NCBI RefSeq assembly: GCF_000150955.2
Contig: NC_011674.1
Location: 248,001 to 312,000, forward strand
Length of the DNA stretch: 64,000 nucleotides
DNA from: Phaeodactylum tricornutum CCAP 1055/1
Lineage: Eukaryota > Bacillariophyta > Bacillariophyceae > Surirellales > Neidiaceae
Reading direction: 5' to 3'
This document shows, in pieces, positions 39,384 to 49,797 of this stretch. Within the stretch, counting starts at the first letter, position 1, and each line of letters begins with the position of its first letter. A program made the position numbers and the translations under genes. Under the pieces are notes generated by a model. That model worked only from the letters and a program-made list of their open reading frames with translations, was not told the DNA's origin and searched no databases.

Positions 39384-41390
39384 TTAAAATCCTTTGTTTG
39401 CTTCCACGGCCGCTTGCTTCGCATTTTGTACGAAATCTCTAACTTTTTGGTGATCCTTGCGACCAGGGCTCGCTTCTGTACCGGAACTTACATCCACACC
39501 GAACGGTCGCGTTCCAGCAACTGCGTCCTTGACATTCTCTGGTGACAGCCCTCCGGCAATTATGACCGGTAAACCAGCGGCTTGCACTTTTTCTGCAATG
39601 GTCCAATCAAACGATCGGGAGGTTCCTCCCCCTTCTTTTTGACCCTTGATGGCTGTGTCGAGTAAAATAGCAATCGGATCGCTTGTAATGGATTCCAGAA
39701 TTGTTTCTACAGCATTCTCTGCTGCTCTACCAGATTCGGAGTCCACGACAATGTCCACCACTCGAATCGCGGGAACTCCACAACTTTCAACTTTGGCTGC
39801 TGCGAAGCCTTCTTGTCCATGAAGCTGGACTAGATCCAACCCACACGAATCAACCATTTCCCGCACGAACGAGGAATCTTGGTTTTGAAAAACACCAACC
39901 ACAAGCGGTCGTCTTGAAGCCTCCGCCAACTGTCGTGAACAAGATACCAAATGAGGTAGCGGAGACTCGTCGTTCGGAGGTTTGAAGGTGTGATCCTGGT
40001 GGCGCTCTCCAAAGTTCCGGACTGCCTGCACAACTGCCTTTGCTTGCTCAGGGGTGACTTTACGCGCCGACTTTGGGGCAAAAATGACCCCAATCAAATT
40101 GGCTCCTGCTTGACAGGCCACGAGTGCGTCTTCAGAGCTTGTTATGCCACATACTTTGACCACTTGAGTACCGCCGGTATAGGCTCCGCCGACACCATCC
40201 CGAGCCATACGGACAGCGAAATCGTCTGGATGCAAACATAGAGCAGCAATCGCTTGTCCCGGATCAGTCGCACGCATCAAACTCTCACCGATTAAACACA
40301 TACCAAGACCGACCTGACGATAACGGTCCACGTCCATAGCCGTAGACATTCCCGAAAGCGCGCAAACCGTATATGCCGCGCAGGGATCGTTGTGGGCATA
40401 AGACAATCCGCGCGCTTCAAGCTCTCTAGCCACACGCTCAGATGTCCCCAAATCCATTTGGAAGGTGTGCAAATTGCGATTGTTCACTCCGATAACCTTG
40501 GCACCGGCTTTGATGGCCACATCAAGTTCGGTATCCGCGTGGACTTCGACTAGTGGCTCCATCCCGAGGGAACGAGAAAACCCGATTAATCGAGTGAGTA
40601 CGTGTTGTGGTAGAACAGCGACGATCAACAGGACAGTATCGGCACCTTTTGCGGCCGCCTCCGCAATCATGTATTCGTTGATCACGAAATCTTTGCGTAA
40701 AATAGCCGGGCGTGAGTCATCGGAAACTCCTTTAGATGTTTCGAGTCTGGCTTGTGTCATGTCGTCCAGACTCCCTTTAAACCAGTGGGACTCGGTCAAT
40801 ACAGAAATGATATTGGCTCCCCCTGCTTTGGTATACTTGACGGCTTGCTCACCGGCATTCAGATGGGTAGCAATGTCACCCTTGCTCGGCGACGCCCGTT
40901 TAAACTCTGCCGCCAACGCCATCCGAGGAGCTTGGGATTGGATGACAGTCTGCAAATTCAATATGGCTCCATGATCAAAGGCAAAGGATTTTGCTTCTTG
41001 GGCTAGTTCATCCAGACTTGGCAACGAAGACGTGCTACTTTCCAAAAGGGATTGATAGTCGAGTAGACGCGTTGCTGTAATCGTTTGAAGCATACTCAAT
41101 TTGTGAGAAGGATCGCCGTAGCCATAAATGTGACGGGCATCCAAATCGGGGTTGTCCGAGTCCTTTTGCCAAAGGGAATCCAATGCTTCTTGTAGCTGCC
41201 GAGATGTGTAGGGTGGCGCAAACGCCTTGCTTCCGTCGTCGGAGGATGAAGCCTTCGCCTCCTCCGTCCCTGGGACAACGGCGAACAGGTGGGACGCCGA
41301 CAGTCCTGGTAATCGACAGTTTCGGGGCATCATGAGGCAATTGGCGAGACCGAAACCGAGAACACAGAGATTTACAACCACTATTCTCAT
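39384..41390 (-). CDS. Fused indole-3-glycerol-phosphate synthase / phosphoribosylanthranilate isomerase
   Basis: The protein is 668 residues and joins two (beta/alpha)8 barrels of tryptophan synthesis in one chain. The TrpC half (about 90-375) holds AEFKRASPSKGDI, VLTESHWFKGS, RPAILRKDFVI and VGVNNRNLHTF, covering the catalytic Lys and Glu residues. The TrpF half (about 410-665) holds VKVCGITSSEDAL with the catalytic Cys, LVQLHGQEG, LLDTAIKG with the Asp and PVIIAGGLSPENV. The isomerase makes the substrate of the synthase, so fusion channels two consecutive steps. The order TrpC-TrpF is that of the bacterial fused enzyme. The N-terminus (MRIVVVNLCVLGFGLANC) is a signal peptide, consistent with plastid tryptophan synthesis. 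The start is the first in-frame ATG; the frame is open upstream. Confidence 0.93.
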   Translation of the reverse strand: MRIVVVNLCVLGFGLANCLMMPRNCRLPGLSASHLFAVVPGTEEAKASSSDDGSKAFAPPYTSRQLQEALDSLWQKDSDNPDLDARHIYGYGDPSHKLSMLQTITATRLLDYQSLLESSTSSLPSLDELAQEAKSFAFDHGAILNLQTVIQSQAPRMALAAEFKRASPSKGDIATHLNAGEQAVKYTKAGGANIISVLTESHWFKGSLDDMTQARLETSKGVSDDSRPAILRKDFVINEYMIAEAAAKGADTVLLIVAVLPQHVLTRLIGFSRSLGMEPLVEVHADTELDVAIKAGAKVIGVNNRNLHTFQMDLGTSERVARELEARGLSYAHNDPCAAYTVCALSGMSTAMDVDRYRQVGLGMCLIGESLMRATDPGQAIAALCLHPDDFAVRMARDGVGGAYTGGTQVVKVCGITSSEDALVACQAGANLIGVIFAPKSARKVTPEQAKAVVQAVRNFGERHQDHTFKPPNDESPLPHLVSCSRQLAEASRRPLVVGVFQNQDSSFVREMVDSCGLDLVQLHGQEGFAAAKVESCGVPAIRVVDIVVDSESGRAAENAVETILESITSDPIAILLDTAIKGQKEGGGTSRSFDWTIAEKVQAAGLPVIIAGGLSPENVKDAVAGTRPFGVDVSSGTEASPGRKDHQKVRDFVQNAKQAAVEANKGF

Positions 41391-41821
41391 GGTCGCCGAG
41401 AACACTAGACCCTTCACGGAGAATGCAAAAGTGTGATGGTCGACATTCACATGTTGTTGCCGACCGATATATTCTGATGAGTCTGTCCATGCGTCCTGTT
41501 TCAACTGAAAGTTGAGGTGTGCATAGGTTGGCGGGAATTTTCACTATCACAGTCAGTCACATGAAGAACACGATGCGTATGGAAAGACTGTATAGTATCT
41601 CTTTACCCTGTAGCCTACCCTGTCTGCATAAAAGGGGTTAGGTTTTTAGATTCCACGTGTCCTTTCTTTGACCAGTGCAAAAGAAGATGCGATGTCGAGA
41701 TTTTGGTCGAGTCGCCTCATTTTTTGTTCCTCAAGGAAAAAGCAGTCCATTCAAAACCAGCTGCACCGTCTTTGAACCACAAAACACATCTCAATGGAAC
41801 CCGCTTGCGTTTTTCGACATC
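41391..41821. other. Divergent promoter gap (TrpCF / Npl4)
   Basis: A TCACAGTCAGTCAC variant of the recurrent motif lies near 41547. If Npl4 starts at 41687 instead, the gap is shorter. Confidence 0.4.
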
Positions 41822-43327
41822 ATGAGGATAAATTTTTTACGCTTTTTGTTGACGGGTACTGCAAGTATAGCAGTGACAGCCACTTCTTCGTCGTCTTCGA
41901 ACAAGTCCATTGTTGTGCGCATCCGGCTACCCGACGGATCGATCGAACGACTAGCCGTGCCGGGAGATCGGCTCGACACCCTAACACTTCAAGATGCTCT
42001 CGCTCCGCTGCACCAGTCCACCAAAGAAACCTCTATTTTACACAAAAAGAATCCAGCCGATGCGTCACGAACCCTACGAGACTTGGAAATTGAACACGGA
42101 TCACTCCTGACTCTCCTATCCAACAATGCTGACCAATTGCCACAGTCCAAGGCCGGCCTCCAAAAAAGAGCCCCACCATCGATACCCCGGGAAAAGCGGT
42201 ACGATCCTTTTCCCGATCTGGCCAAAGACTACGAATCCGCGAAGCGTGCTTCCGCCCGTCGACGTAACGCCGGCAGTGGTTTGAGTTACGGCGACCTCGC
42301 TCATTTGCAATCGTCGTTGCACGTGGTAGAACCGCAACCGGAAGGACCGCTAAAACGAGTTTATATGTGTCGGTATGCCGCGGAGCGCTTTCAGTCCAAC
42401 TGTGTCGGGGGGAAAGCGCAAGAATTTCAGAATCGGGTCGGCTTGCTGCTGGGAACAACTCAACGCGAAAGAGTAAATACCAAACCCAAAACCCGAACGT
42501 CCCTTTCCAGCCCACTCACAGACTCCGATTACTGTGAAGTCGCAAAAGTCCATGCTATTTGGGAACCGCCACAAAATAGCCAACCTGGAACAGCATACGA
42601 TGGAAAAGCTTTGCGTAAAATACCGTCGAACGTGCTACGCATAGCGGCTCATTTAGGCTTAAAGCCCGTCGGCTGGATTTTTACCTACAGCGATGATCGC
42701 CACAAAGACCAAGATGCGTTACCTGTATGGTCGAAGGATGTCCAACATGGTGCTCAGCTCCAAGCTTTCAACATGCAACGAACCGATCGGGCAGAAGGTG
42801 CTCGGTTTGCCACACTGGCAATGGATGCCAAGGTTGGAACGACCGAAGCCTTTCAGCTGTCAGATGTGGCCGTCCAAATAGTCGCGGAGGATATGCTGCT
42901 TATTCAGAATGGAAAGAAGGATGTTGATGGAGGAGGGCGCTACGTCACGACAAGTCACGCCATTCTGGTTGACGGCCAGGAAACCACCACGTTGGATTGT
43001 GTCTTGTGTCTAGTAAATACAGCGTTACTATCCCATGAAGGTTCCTTTTCCGGTGGGTCCGCCGTGGCGGCGGTCAAGAAAAAGGATGGAGGTCTGACGA
43101 GCAAAACGCGCAAGGCCATTCTGGCTTATATAGACGGTAGCGATGACGCCGCCTTGCTGGAGATTTTGAGTAACTTCGCGGTATTGTTGGCCCTGGATGA
43201 ACCTCTAGGCGAAGCCGATTCATCCAGATTGTGCGAAACAGTTCGGAAATGGGCTCGGGGACAACGACAAGGAACGCGTATCCACGATGGTACCAAGCAA
43301 CGATTACACGCGATTCTCAATCACTAA
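41822..43327 (+). CDS. Npl4 homologue with N-terminal signal peptide
   Basis: The product from 41822 is 501 residues. After a hydrophobic start (MRINFLRFLLTGTASIAVTA) and a short Ser-rich linker, the ubiquitin-like N domain begins at KSIVVRIRLPDGS. The MPN-like core follows: the VYMCRYAAERF region, VHAIWEPPQN, LGLKPVGWIFTYSDD and AVQIVAEDM. Npl4 and Ufd1 form the Cdc48 adaptor for ubiquitinated substrates. Cytosolic Npl4 has no signal peptide. Diatoms carry a second, symbiont-derived set (sCdc48, sUfd1, sNpl4) in the periplastidal compartment for preprotein import (SELMA). This one could be that copy; the evidence is the presequence only. An upstream in-frame ATG at 41687 would hide the signal. 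Confidence 0.75.
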   Translation: MRINFLRFLLTGTASIAVTATSSSSSNKSIVVRIRLPDGSIERLAVPGDRLDTLTLQDALAPLHQSTKETSILHKKNPADASRTLRDLEIEHGSLLTLLSNNADQLPQSKAGLQKRAPPSIPREKRYDPFPDLAKDYESAKRASARRRNAGSGLSYGDLAHLQSSLHVVEPQPEGPLKRVYMCRYAAERFQSNCVGGKAQEFQNRVGLLLGTTQRERVNTKPKTRTSLSSPLTDSDYCEVAKVHAIWEPPQNSQPGTAYDGKALRKIPSNVLRIAAHLGLKPVGWIFTYSDDRHKDQDALPVWSKDVQHGAQLQAFNMQRTDRAEGARFATLAMDAKVGTTEAFQLSDVAVQIVAEDMLLIQNGKKDVDGGGRYVTTSHAILVDGQETTTLDCVLCLVNTALLSHEGSFSGGSAVAAVKKKDGGLTSKTRKAILAYIDGSDDAALLEILSNFAVLLALDEPLGEADSSRLCETVRKWARGQRQGTRIHDGTKQRLHAILNH

Positions 43328-43743
43328 TCGACACTTCTGTTGCCAATGCCGAGAACTTGATGGTTGGGGTTTCAATTACTTTTAGAGGAAACAAATATGG
43401 AGTTGGCCTCCGTTCCTGCAACGTCAAAAGCTATAATGCGACTACGGCACTTATAATTTCGGCAAAAAGGAGTACGGTAGAGGCAGCTGAGGATTGTTTA
43501 TACCTTTTCGGTATCGGCTTGACAGTAAGTTTTACAGGCTTTAACCCACCTAATAATTATGACACTACCACTATTTCACATTTCGGTCTGGCCTTCGCCA
43601 CGCACCCTCAACAAAGCCTTGACAGTGAGTGAAGTCCCTCTTTCTATTGGGCCGCTGCTCCTATCCCAGCAGATCTTTTGTCATAGCCACAACTTTCTAG
43701 ATGTATCGACTGTGACGCGGCAGCCAAAGACAGCGCATCACTA
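43328..43743. other. Intergenic (Npl4 3' end to [2Fe-2S] gene)
   Basis: No gene is supported. It contains the TTGACAGTGAGTG motif at 43619. Confidence 0.5.
43619..43631 (+). promoter_or_regulatory. TTGACAGTGAGTG motif, 113 bp before the next ATG
   Basis: The identical 13-mer occurs at 59515-59527. It belongs to the recurrent TTGACWGTGAG group. Function is unknown. Confidence 0.35.
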
Positions 43744-44775
43744 ATGCCACGCAACAACAGCCATATATTTTATAATGGCTGGACTATATTTTGGCTGGTG
43801 TCGTTTTCTTGTGGCAATGCCGCCGCCTTTACGGTGCCGTTCATGGCTGCTGAGCGTGTAGCAGAAATTCAAGTTTGCCAAAACAAGGACTGTTGCAAAC
43901 GATGGCAGCAATCGTATCCCTCTACTACCCTCCCCGATATTTTGCGCGATCTACTCGAGCCGTCTTGCTTTGTTGATGTTAAAACCACCGGTTGCCTTTC
44001 GCAATGTGACAAGGGCCCCAACATAGTTTTCAAAGCGAGGGGAAAACAAAAGCTGGTGCAAGGACTGGATAGCATTTCCTTGCTTATCGAAGCACTGGAA
44101 AAGGAATTTGGAAAAGGCATCGTCCCTCCCAAGCTGATCGCCGCTTGCAGGGTTCTGGGCAAGGCCCACGAAGGTAAGCGTTTGTCCGTACAAAGCTGAG
44201 TCAGCTGGGTCGCACGTTGCACCAGTTTTGGTTTTCGTGGATTCGGCTACATTCTATAGAGTCGCCTGTATCTTTATTTCACCATAAGATTACCGGTGCT
44301 ATTTGTAGCCAACAACAATGTCAAGGGAGGAGCCTCATTTTCGACAACGTTACGGGAAAAGAGGATACTCTGGATCTACTACACTCTCTAATGTTCTGTT
44401 TTCATATTGTCTCGACAAACGCTGGCAGCTTCGTCCTTTGATGAAAAACACCGCTTTCTGAACTCGGTCGTTTCTGTTTTGGAGGGCGAACCCGAGTTGG
44501 CGCAGTCGTCCGCGCTGGCGAGGGCGTTGGTATCGAGAGCGCAGGCTCGATACGAAGACCAGCATACAGAGGAGGCCCTGGGGGATGCCTTGCGAGCGAC
44601 CAGTATGAAATCGACGAGCTGGAACGCTCTGTCGTGGAGAATGGTAGCAGATTGTTACAAGACGCTCGGAAAGCCTGACGAGGCTATTGCTGCCTTGCGC
44701 GAATGGGGATCCTGCGAGCCTGCCTTTCGCAGTAAGGTGAATCGGGAAATACAAGAATTGCGACGTCTACTGTGA
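43744..44775 (+). CDS. [2Fe-2S] thioredoxin-like ferredoxin fused to helical repeats, plastid-type
   Basis: Two exons are read, 43744-44173 and 44429-44775, with a 255-nt GT-AG intron in phase; 258 residues. Residues 1-30 form a signal peptide ending AAAF|TVP, the plastid motif. Residues 40-120 show the thioredoxin-like [2Fe-2S] pattern, with two Cys pairs: VCQNKDCCKRW and TTGCLSQCDKGPN. After the intron about 115 residues form tetratricopeptide-like helices (ALSWRMVADCYKTLGKPDEAI). Plastid [2Fe-2S] thioredoxin-like ferredoxins are known in algae but the helical extension is unusual. The exon join is supported because it completes the codon and continues the open frame. Confidence 0.7.
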
Positions 44776-44860
44776 AAATGATGATGTCGTGAAGGGAGTA
44801 GTCTTTGTACAGTAATTTACATTACATTTTGAAAATCAAACGACACAATCTCTTTTCTGA

Positions 44861-45460
44861 TCACTCTGTATCAGTGCTAGGATTTCCGGCAATGGAGACC
44901 AGATTGATACAATATCGCGGTCCAGACCGATCCGGCAAGTTATGACCTAGGTGGGTTCCATCGATACTGACTGTTTCTCCATTCGGCAACATCCGAACGG
45001 TTTCCCAGTGTACTTCGGCATCCCGAAAGCTAGGCCATCCGTGATACCGGGACTCGATCAAAAATTCCCTCCACGACCTACCCACCGGTGCTGTGAACAA
45101 GGGGTTGCCCGTGTTGCTGTCGTAAAACGTGACGGGCTTTTCTTCCGAAGCGTCTTGCGTGCTAGGGTCCGACAAGAATGTCGTGGTTTCCCAGTAACCG
45201 GAATATTCGGCGTAGTGTCGATTGTAGTTGCAAATGCGGTCGGCGACTTTACGATCGCACTGCCAACGCAAATTGGATTGGACCGGAACGTGAGATGTGC
45301 CGTGCTCTTTCGGGGACATGATGGATTCGTCGCCCGCAACACACGGGGCGTCGCAACGGGGCTGCGAAGGACCAAAGAGACCAGCCGTCACTAGGTGTTG
45401 TTGTCCCGAGAGCCCTGCGATGAGCAGTAGGGACGGAACCAGATGCGTTGCTTTCATCAT
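44861..45460 (-). CDS. Secreted MsrB-fold protein
   Basis: The protein is 199 residues with a signal peptide (MMKATHLVPSLLLIAGLSG). The C-terminal 110 residues match a methionine-R-sulfoxide reductase B-like fold: VGRSWREFLIESRYHGWPSF, where HGWPSF is the MsrB core block, then DGTHLGHNLPD and the RYCINLVSIAG block with the Cys in the place of the catalytic residue (MsrB: RYCINS). The zinc-binding CxxC pairs of typical MsrB are not seen at the usual places. It may reduce oxidised methionine in the secretory pathway or be a non-catalytic relative. No plastid motif follows the signal. Confidence 0.65.
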   Translation of the reverse strand: MMKATHLVPSLLLIAGLSGQQHLVTAGLFGPSQPRCDAPCVAGDESIMSPKEHGTSHVPVQSNLRWQCDRKVADRICNYNRHYAEYSGYWETTTFLSDPSTQDASEEKPVTFYDSNTGNPLFTAPVGRSWREFLIESRYHGWPSFRDAEVHWETVRMLPNGETVSIDGTHLGHNLPDRSGPRYCINLVSIAGNPSTDTE

Positions 45461-46122
45461 GAAAAGTTGTGGAGGTTATTCGAATATAAGTCCACGGCGG
45501 CAACGAAATAAGGAACTGACTGTGACTGTGACTGTAACTGCAATAACCTTGCAGTTCAATATTGTACAGTCTTGGGCCTGATTCCATGGTGTTTGCTATC
45601 GAGCAGTGATGAGCTGTGGTCGTCTGGTAAGTGTCTTCCCAATGTCGGATAGACATTTTGACAAGACAAACACGTGTTTTATCTTCACGGGAAAGCTGAC
45701 AGACGTCATTTTTGCGAGGACAAATATACGGGATTTTCTATCATGCGGCTCGCTCGTAGATCGCCAATGTCTGTGATTTCCAGCTACATACAAGTCGTGT
45801 TATCATTTCATAGCATGTCACTCACAGTCACCCACTCTACATCGCAGCAATAGCCAGAGTTCTCCAATTGATCGCTCGCCACTTTCCCTGTTGCGAAAAG
45901 TGGACAAAAGCCGTTCCAGTACTCACGGCTGACGCTAGAGTGTCGACGAACGACAGCGCAAGCTCCTGAGTGGTGGGATTTGTTTTGTTTGGACTTCATT
46001 TCTGTAGTGCCGCTCCTGTCCAGTTCCGATTCTGAAGAAATCTGCTTTCAAGCCAAGGCGAGCAAGCAATTGTGTGCGTTCTCCTTACGTGCTTTTACAC
46101 CGAAAGATACTTATTCAACACT
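45461..46122. other. Divergent promoter gap (MsrB-like / PLAC8)
   Basis: It contains four copies of a 6-mer at 45517-45540 (TGACTG x3, TAACTG), CTCACAGTCAC at 45821 and an ACGTCA core at 45703. No gene is seen. Confidence 0.5.
45517..45540 (+). repeat. Short tandem repeat (TGACTG)3 TAACTG
   Basis: Four hexamers in tandem, 57-80 bp upstream of the MsrB-like start. The unit is the core of the recurrent TTGACWGTGAG motif. Confidence 0.85.
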
Positions 46123-48785
46123 ATGAGTAATCCGCGCCAGGACGACTCCAAAGAATCAAACATGATCTTCGATAGTCCGACCGGACTCGCATCGGCCCGC
46201 ATTGGCCGACGCGGGGTCAGCCCACGGCCCACTTCGCCGTTGAGTTCCGATTCTTCGACGGCGTCGGCCACGTCGCGACGGTCCACATCCATGATCCGCT
46301 CGCCACAAGATGCGGAACTTTTCCACCAAATGGGTGCGGCCACGGGTGTTAGCATCGGTAGGAAGAACAAGAATAAGGTGCGCGTAACGTCCCCGCTACA
46401 TTCGCCCGCTTCGCCTGCGGTATCAAACGCCAATATGACGGAAACTACGGGACTTCAAAAAGGGGGCGCTCTAGACTACATAATGCGATCTTTTTCTCCA
46501 AAGAGTACGCCGGACAAGGAGGAGCTGCATCAGTCTACCAACGATCAAGGCGAGCCTATCATGGACCCCGGTTTCAAGCTCAATGTTCCTTCCTTGTTGG
46601 GAACCCATCGCCCGGAGGAAAGCAAACCCACAGAGGTAGCCAAAGTTCCACATTTCTTTTCCAACCAGAACCTTAACGCACGCACCATTCCCAAAACGCA
46701 CCAGTACAAACCTACAGGGCAAGCGCAACTTAGTTCACCAGTGGAAGAAAAACCCAACAATTCCCTTCTCAATGAATGTCCCAATGTGTATACGGGAACA
46801 TCCCAAGGAACTTCTGCCAAGCAATCGCAAGAATCCGATGCAATCGATGCGAAGGGTCCTTTACGGATTTGTCCGCAAGACGCCGCTTCGCACTCTGGTT
46901 CAGCTCAAACGGGAGTATCGAGCCGATCAACGCTGGATCTAAAAAACAACGACAATTCTTTTCACGTTCTAGCCAACCTGATGGTTGACTTGTTGCATCC
47001 CAAGATTAACGATAGCAGAGAACTCGTTTTGCTGCCGGAGGATCGTCAACGGATCGAACGACTTTTGCCACCATCAGCTCGCATCAATTTTATTCAAGCT
47101 GTTCAGCATCGCCTGAACACGATGCCGGCCAATCCCACGACTCCTTTGCAATTTTTGACGCTGCAATGTAAAGAACTGTGCTTAGACCAAGAAGGAAGCA
47201 GGAATCCAATTCTGGCTTCCATGGCTCTAACGGGACAGCCAGTCTATATTTTTGTTGGAGATTGTCAGAAAAAGGGAGCACGCAACACAGACATGCGATC
47301 GGAGAAAAGTGAAAACATTGATGACATTATGGCGATGCGCACCGCAGAATCATCAGTTTTAAATGAAACTGTTGAAGCTACGCCTACGCATCATCAACCA
47401 CTACAAACCGATGAGACTCCTGGACCCATATTCGAAAAAACTCAGCAGCACCCTATGCAGCCACAGCGAGCTCCGTCTATCATGAATCCTTTTGCAACGG
47501 TTGGGTCGGCAGCTTTTGTCTCTCAAGCAGTCGTCAAGGAATCCCCCATTCTCCCGAAGCGAAGTCGTGCTACGCCACCAGAATTGAAAGTAAACCCTCG
47601 AGATGGCACACTCGACACAGAAGTCTTGGCTCGTCAGCAACTGCTTGCTGAACTTCGAGAGGCTTCTACACTTATGGCCGAATCGAAAACTCCCGAAACC
47701 GCCTCATTTTGGCGGGATCATGTCCTCGACCTTCAGGCTCGCCTCCGCGCTCTACACAGAGAGTCTCCTACTGCTGCAATTGTAAACCCACAGTCCGCCC
47801 AGAAACTTCTAGACCAAAGTTGTACGATAAAAAGCAACGATGCAAAAATACAACGCTTAGGTCAATATGTTCCACCTGCGAGGACATCAAACGGAAAACC
47901 ATTGATTCAAACCTTTCCAGGCAGCAATGTTTACCCATCCCAAGCGCATGGAAAGCAACGACTGCCCATGGTCGATGTAGTGTCACCGGCGGATTTACCC
48001 AGTGGTTATTGCTTTGAGGCTGAAATGGCTGGGAAACGCTTCCTTGCTACAGTTCCTTCTAGCGGTGTGCAACAAGGCGAGACGTTCACTTGTGCTATGC
48101 GAGATCTCAGTAGTGTAGACATTGATATCCCGATAGGGCATTGGAAAGACAAGATGTATGACGTTTGCAAGCATGGGTGTTTTCACGCGGCTGTGTGGAA
48201 TTCGACTTTTTGTCCACTTCGTAAGTTTGCGTCAGCAAACGTCTCTCAATTTCGTTTCATTCTTTTTCAGTTTTTCACTCATTGCTTTTTGGTTTTACAG
48301 TGGCTCTGAGTCAAATTGAGACTCGCTTGAATCTAGATTTCCTTGGACGACCGGAACACACCCAAGGCGGACTCTCCAATCGTACTACAATGGTTATTGT
48401 CACTCTGTTCTGGCTGTGCATGAATGGCGTCTTGTTCGCTGGATTCGACTACAAGTGGAGTCAGCGCATGGAGTTATCGTATGCTGATTGGTCTGCCCTT
48501 GCGTTGGTGAATCTCTCGATGTTCGGTTTTGTTGTTTTCGTGTCTCAGTCGACACGAAGCAGCCTTCGTGAAAGGTTTATGATTCGCGAACAGCGCTGCT
48601 ACGATCTAGAAGATCTTTGGTGTTCGACTTTCTGCTTACCGTGTGCAATTTCTCAAATGCATCGCCATACTGCCAACTACGACGACTACGAAGCAATTTG
48701 CTGCTCAAAGAATGGCCTACCACATGGCGTTCGTCTGAAAAGCAAAGTAGAGCCCCCTCAAGATGGCTCTTCCTATCTTGTTTAG
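46123..48785 (+). CDS. PLAC8-domain protein with long disordered N-terminus
   Basis: Exons 46123-48220 and 48301-48785 are joined by an 80-nt GT-AG intron (acceptor TTTTACAG), giving 860 residues. The first 620 residues are Ser/Thr/Pro- and Gln-rich with a coiled stretch near 490-560. The PLAC8 domain begins near residue 675: WKDKMYDVCKHGCFHAA, then STFCPLLALSQIETRLNLDF across the intron, and CSTFCLPCAISQMHRH. The two Cys-rich clusters with hydrophobic helices between them (MVIVTLFWLCMNGVLFAG) are the family pattern. PLAC8 proteins are membrane-associated, linked to cell size, Cd resistance and Ca transport in plants. The splice is supported because it joins CPL to LALSQ exactly as in the family. 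Confidence 0.8.
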
Positions 48786-49083
48786 ACTATTTGAGAGAAA
48801 TACCCCTAACAAAATGTATATCAGTTTACCATGAATGTCGGTGCAATATTGACCTAAGCAGCTTCCCTTGCCACGAGTATTTAAGCTGAGGTCGAATTAA
48901 CAGTAAGAGATCTCGACATCATCTACTTTTAGTACTCCTGTTCGTTTCCATCATGGTTGGATTGCATTTTTGTTACATCGATCGGTTTTGCCTGAGTAGC
49001 GGAGGCCTTCATGTTACAAAGATACCTTTTGACTATTCAAAATCCACATCCTTCACAAGTAAGAAAATAGCTTTTTCCTTTAT
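48786..49083. other. Convergent gap
   Basis: 3' UTRs of two convergent genes; AACAGTAAGAGAT near 48900 was noted. No gene is seen. Confidence 0.5.
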
Positions 49084-49797
49084 TTACAATGATAGCCGAG
49101 CCAGGGGACTAGGGGGCTGATATTCTCCTCGTCCTGATCGAGACTGCAAACCGAACGTCCCATCGAGACGCAGCGACTGTACCTGCTCAATAGTTTCGGC
49201 CAGCTTCCAATCCAGATTTCGTACCTTTGGTGCGCGAAAAAAACTCGCCGGTCCCGGTGTTGTCTCCGAAAAGAAACGGCGACGGTTACTTGTATGTTTG
49301 CTTCCGGTAGCTGAGACCGGCTCTGAGAAGTCGACTGAAGAGTTGCTTCTAATATGGCGAGGAGTTGTGGGCGGCAAACTGTCACTGCTTTCCTGACGAT
49401 TGTAAAATGGATGCAAATTTTTTTCCCCACTCTCTTCCTCCACTATTTGCTTTAATTCCGTTCCGAATTTACTTTCAATGGTCTGAACTAAGGATGCCGT
49501 CGAAGGAGAAAAATGTGCAGACCTAGACAACCGGATATGCATCCCTTCGAAAAATGAAGACCTTTCTCTTGGGGAAAGCAAAATAGCCATTATCGTTTCT
49601 TGAACAGATAAATTGAGCCCTTCGTGCCATGATAAAAGATTGAGAGCCACTTTGTTGAAAGTTTCATCGTTGTCGTAGGTACTGCTCGTTCGTAACGACG
49701 GCGGGCGAAAGCCATTCGAGGTAGTGGACGACGTTAAAGCAGCCCCTTCGTCACGCGACCTAGAATGCGATTCAACCCAAACTTTCAGGTGATCCAT
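49084..49797 (-). CDS. Unknown protein, 237 residues
   Basis: Starts with ATG at 49797 and is one exon. Residues 45-130 look ordered and helical (NKVALNLLSWHEGLNLSVQE and SPSTASLVQTIESKFGTELK), the C-terminal half is Ser/Arg/Pro-rich (NRRRFFSETTPGPASFFRAP). No family is recognised and no targeting sequence is visible. Codon use looks like a real gene. It is convergent with PLAC8. Confidence 0.55.
   Translation of the reverse strand: MDHLKVWVESHSRSRDEGAALTSSTTSNGFRPPSLRTSSTYDNDETFNKVALNLLSWHEGLNLSVQETIMAILLSPRERSSFFEGMHIRLSRSAHFSPSTASLVQTIESKFGTELKQIVEEESGEKNLHPFYNRQESSDSLPPTTPRHIRSNSSVDFSEPVSATGSKHTSNRRRFFSETTPGPASFFRAPKVRNLDWKLAETIEQVQSLRLDGTFGLQSRSGRGEYQPPSPLARLSL

Noticed and set aside
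44174-44428. Search for an snoRNA in the 255-nt intron
   Set aside because: No paired C/D boxes or H/ACA hairpins were seen by eye.
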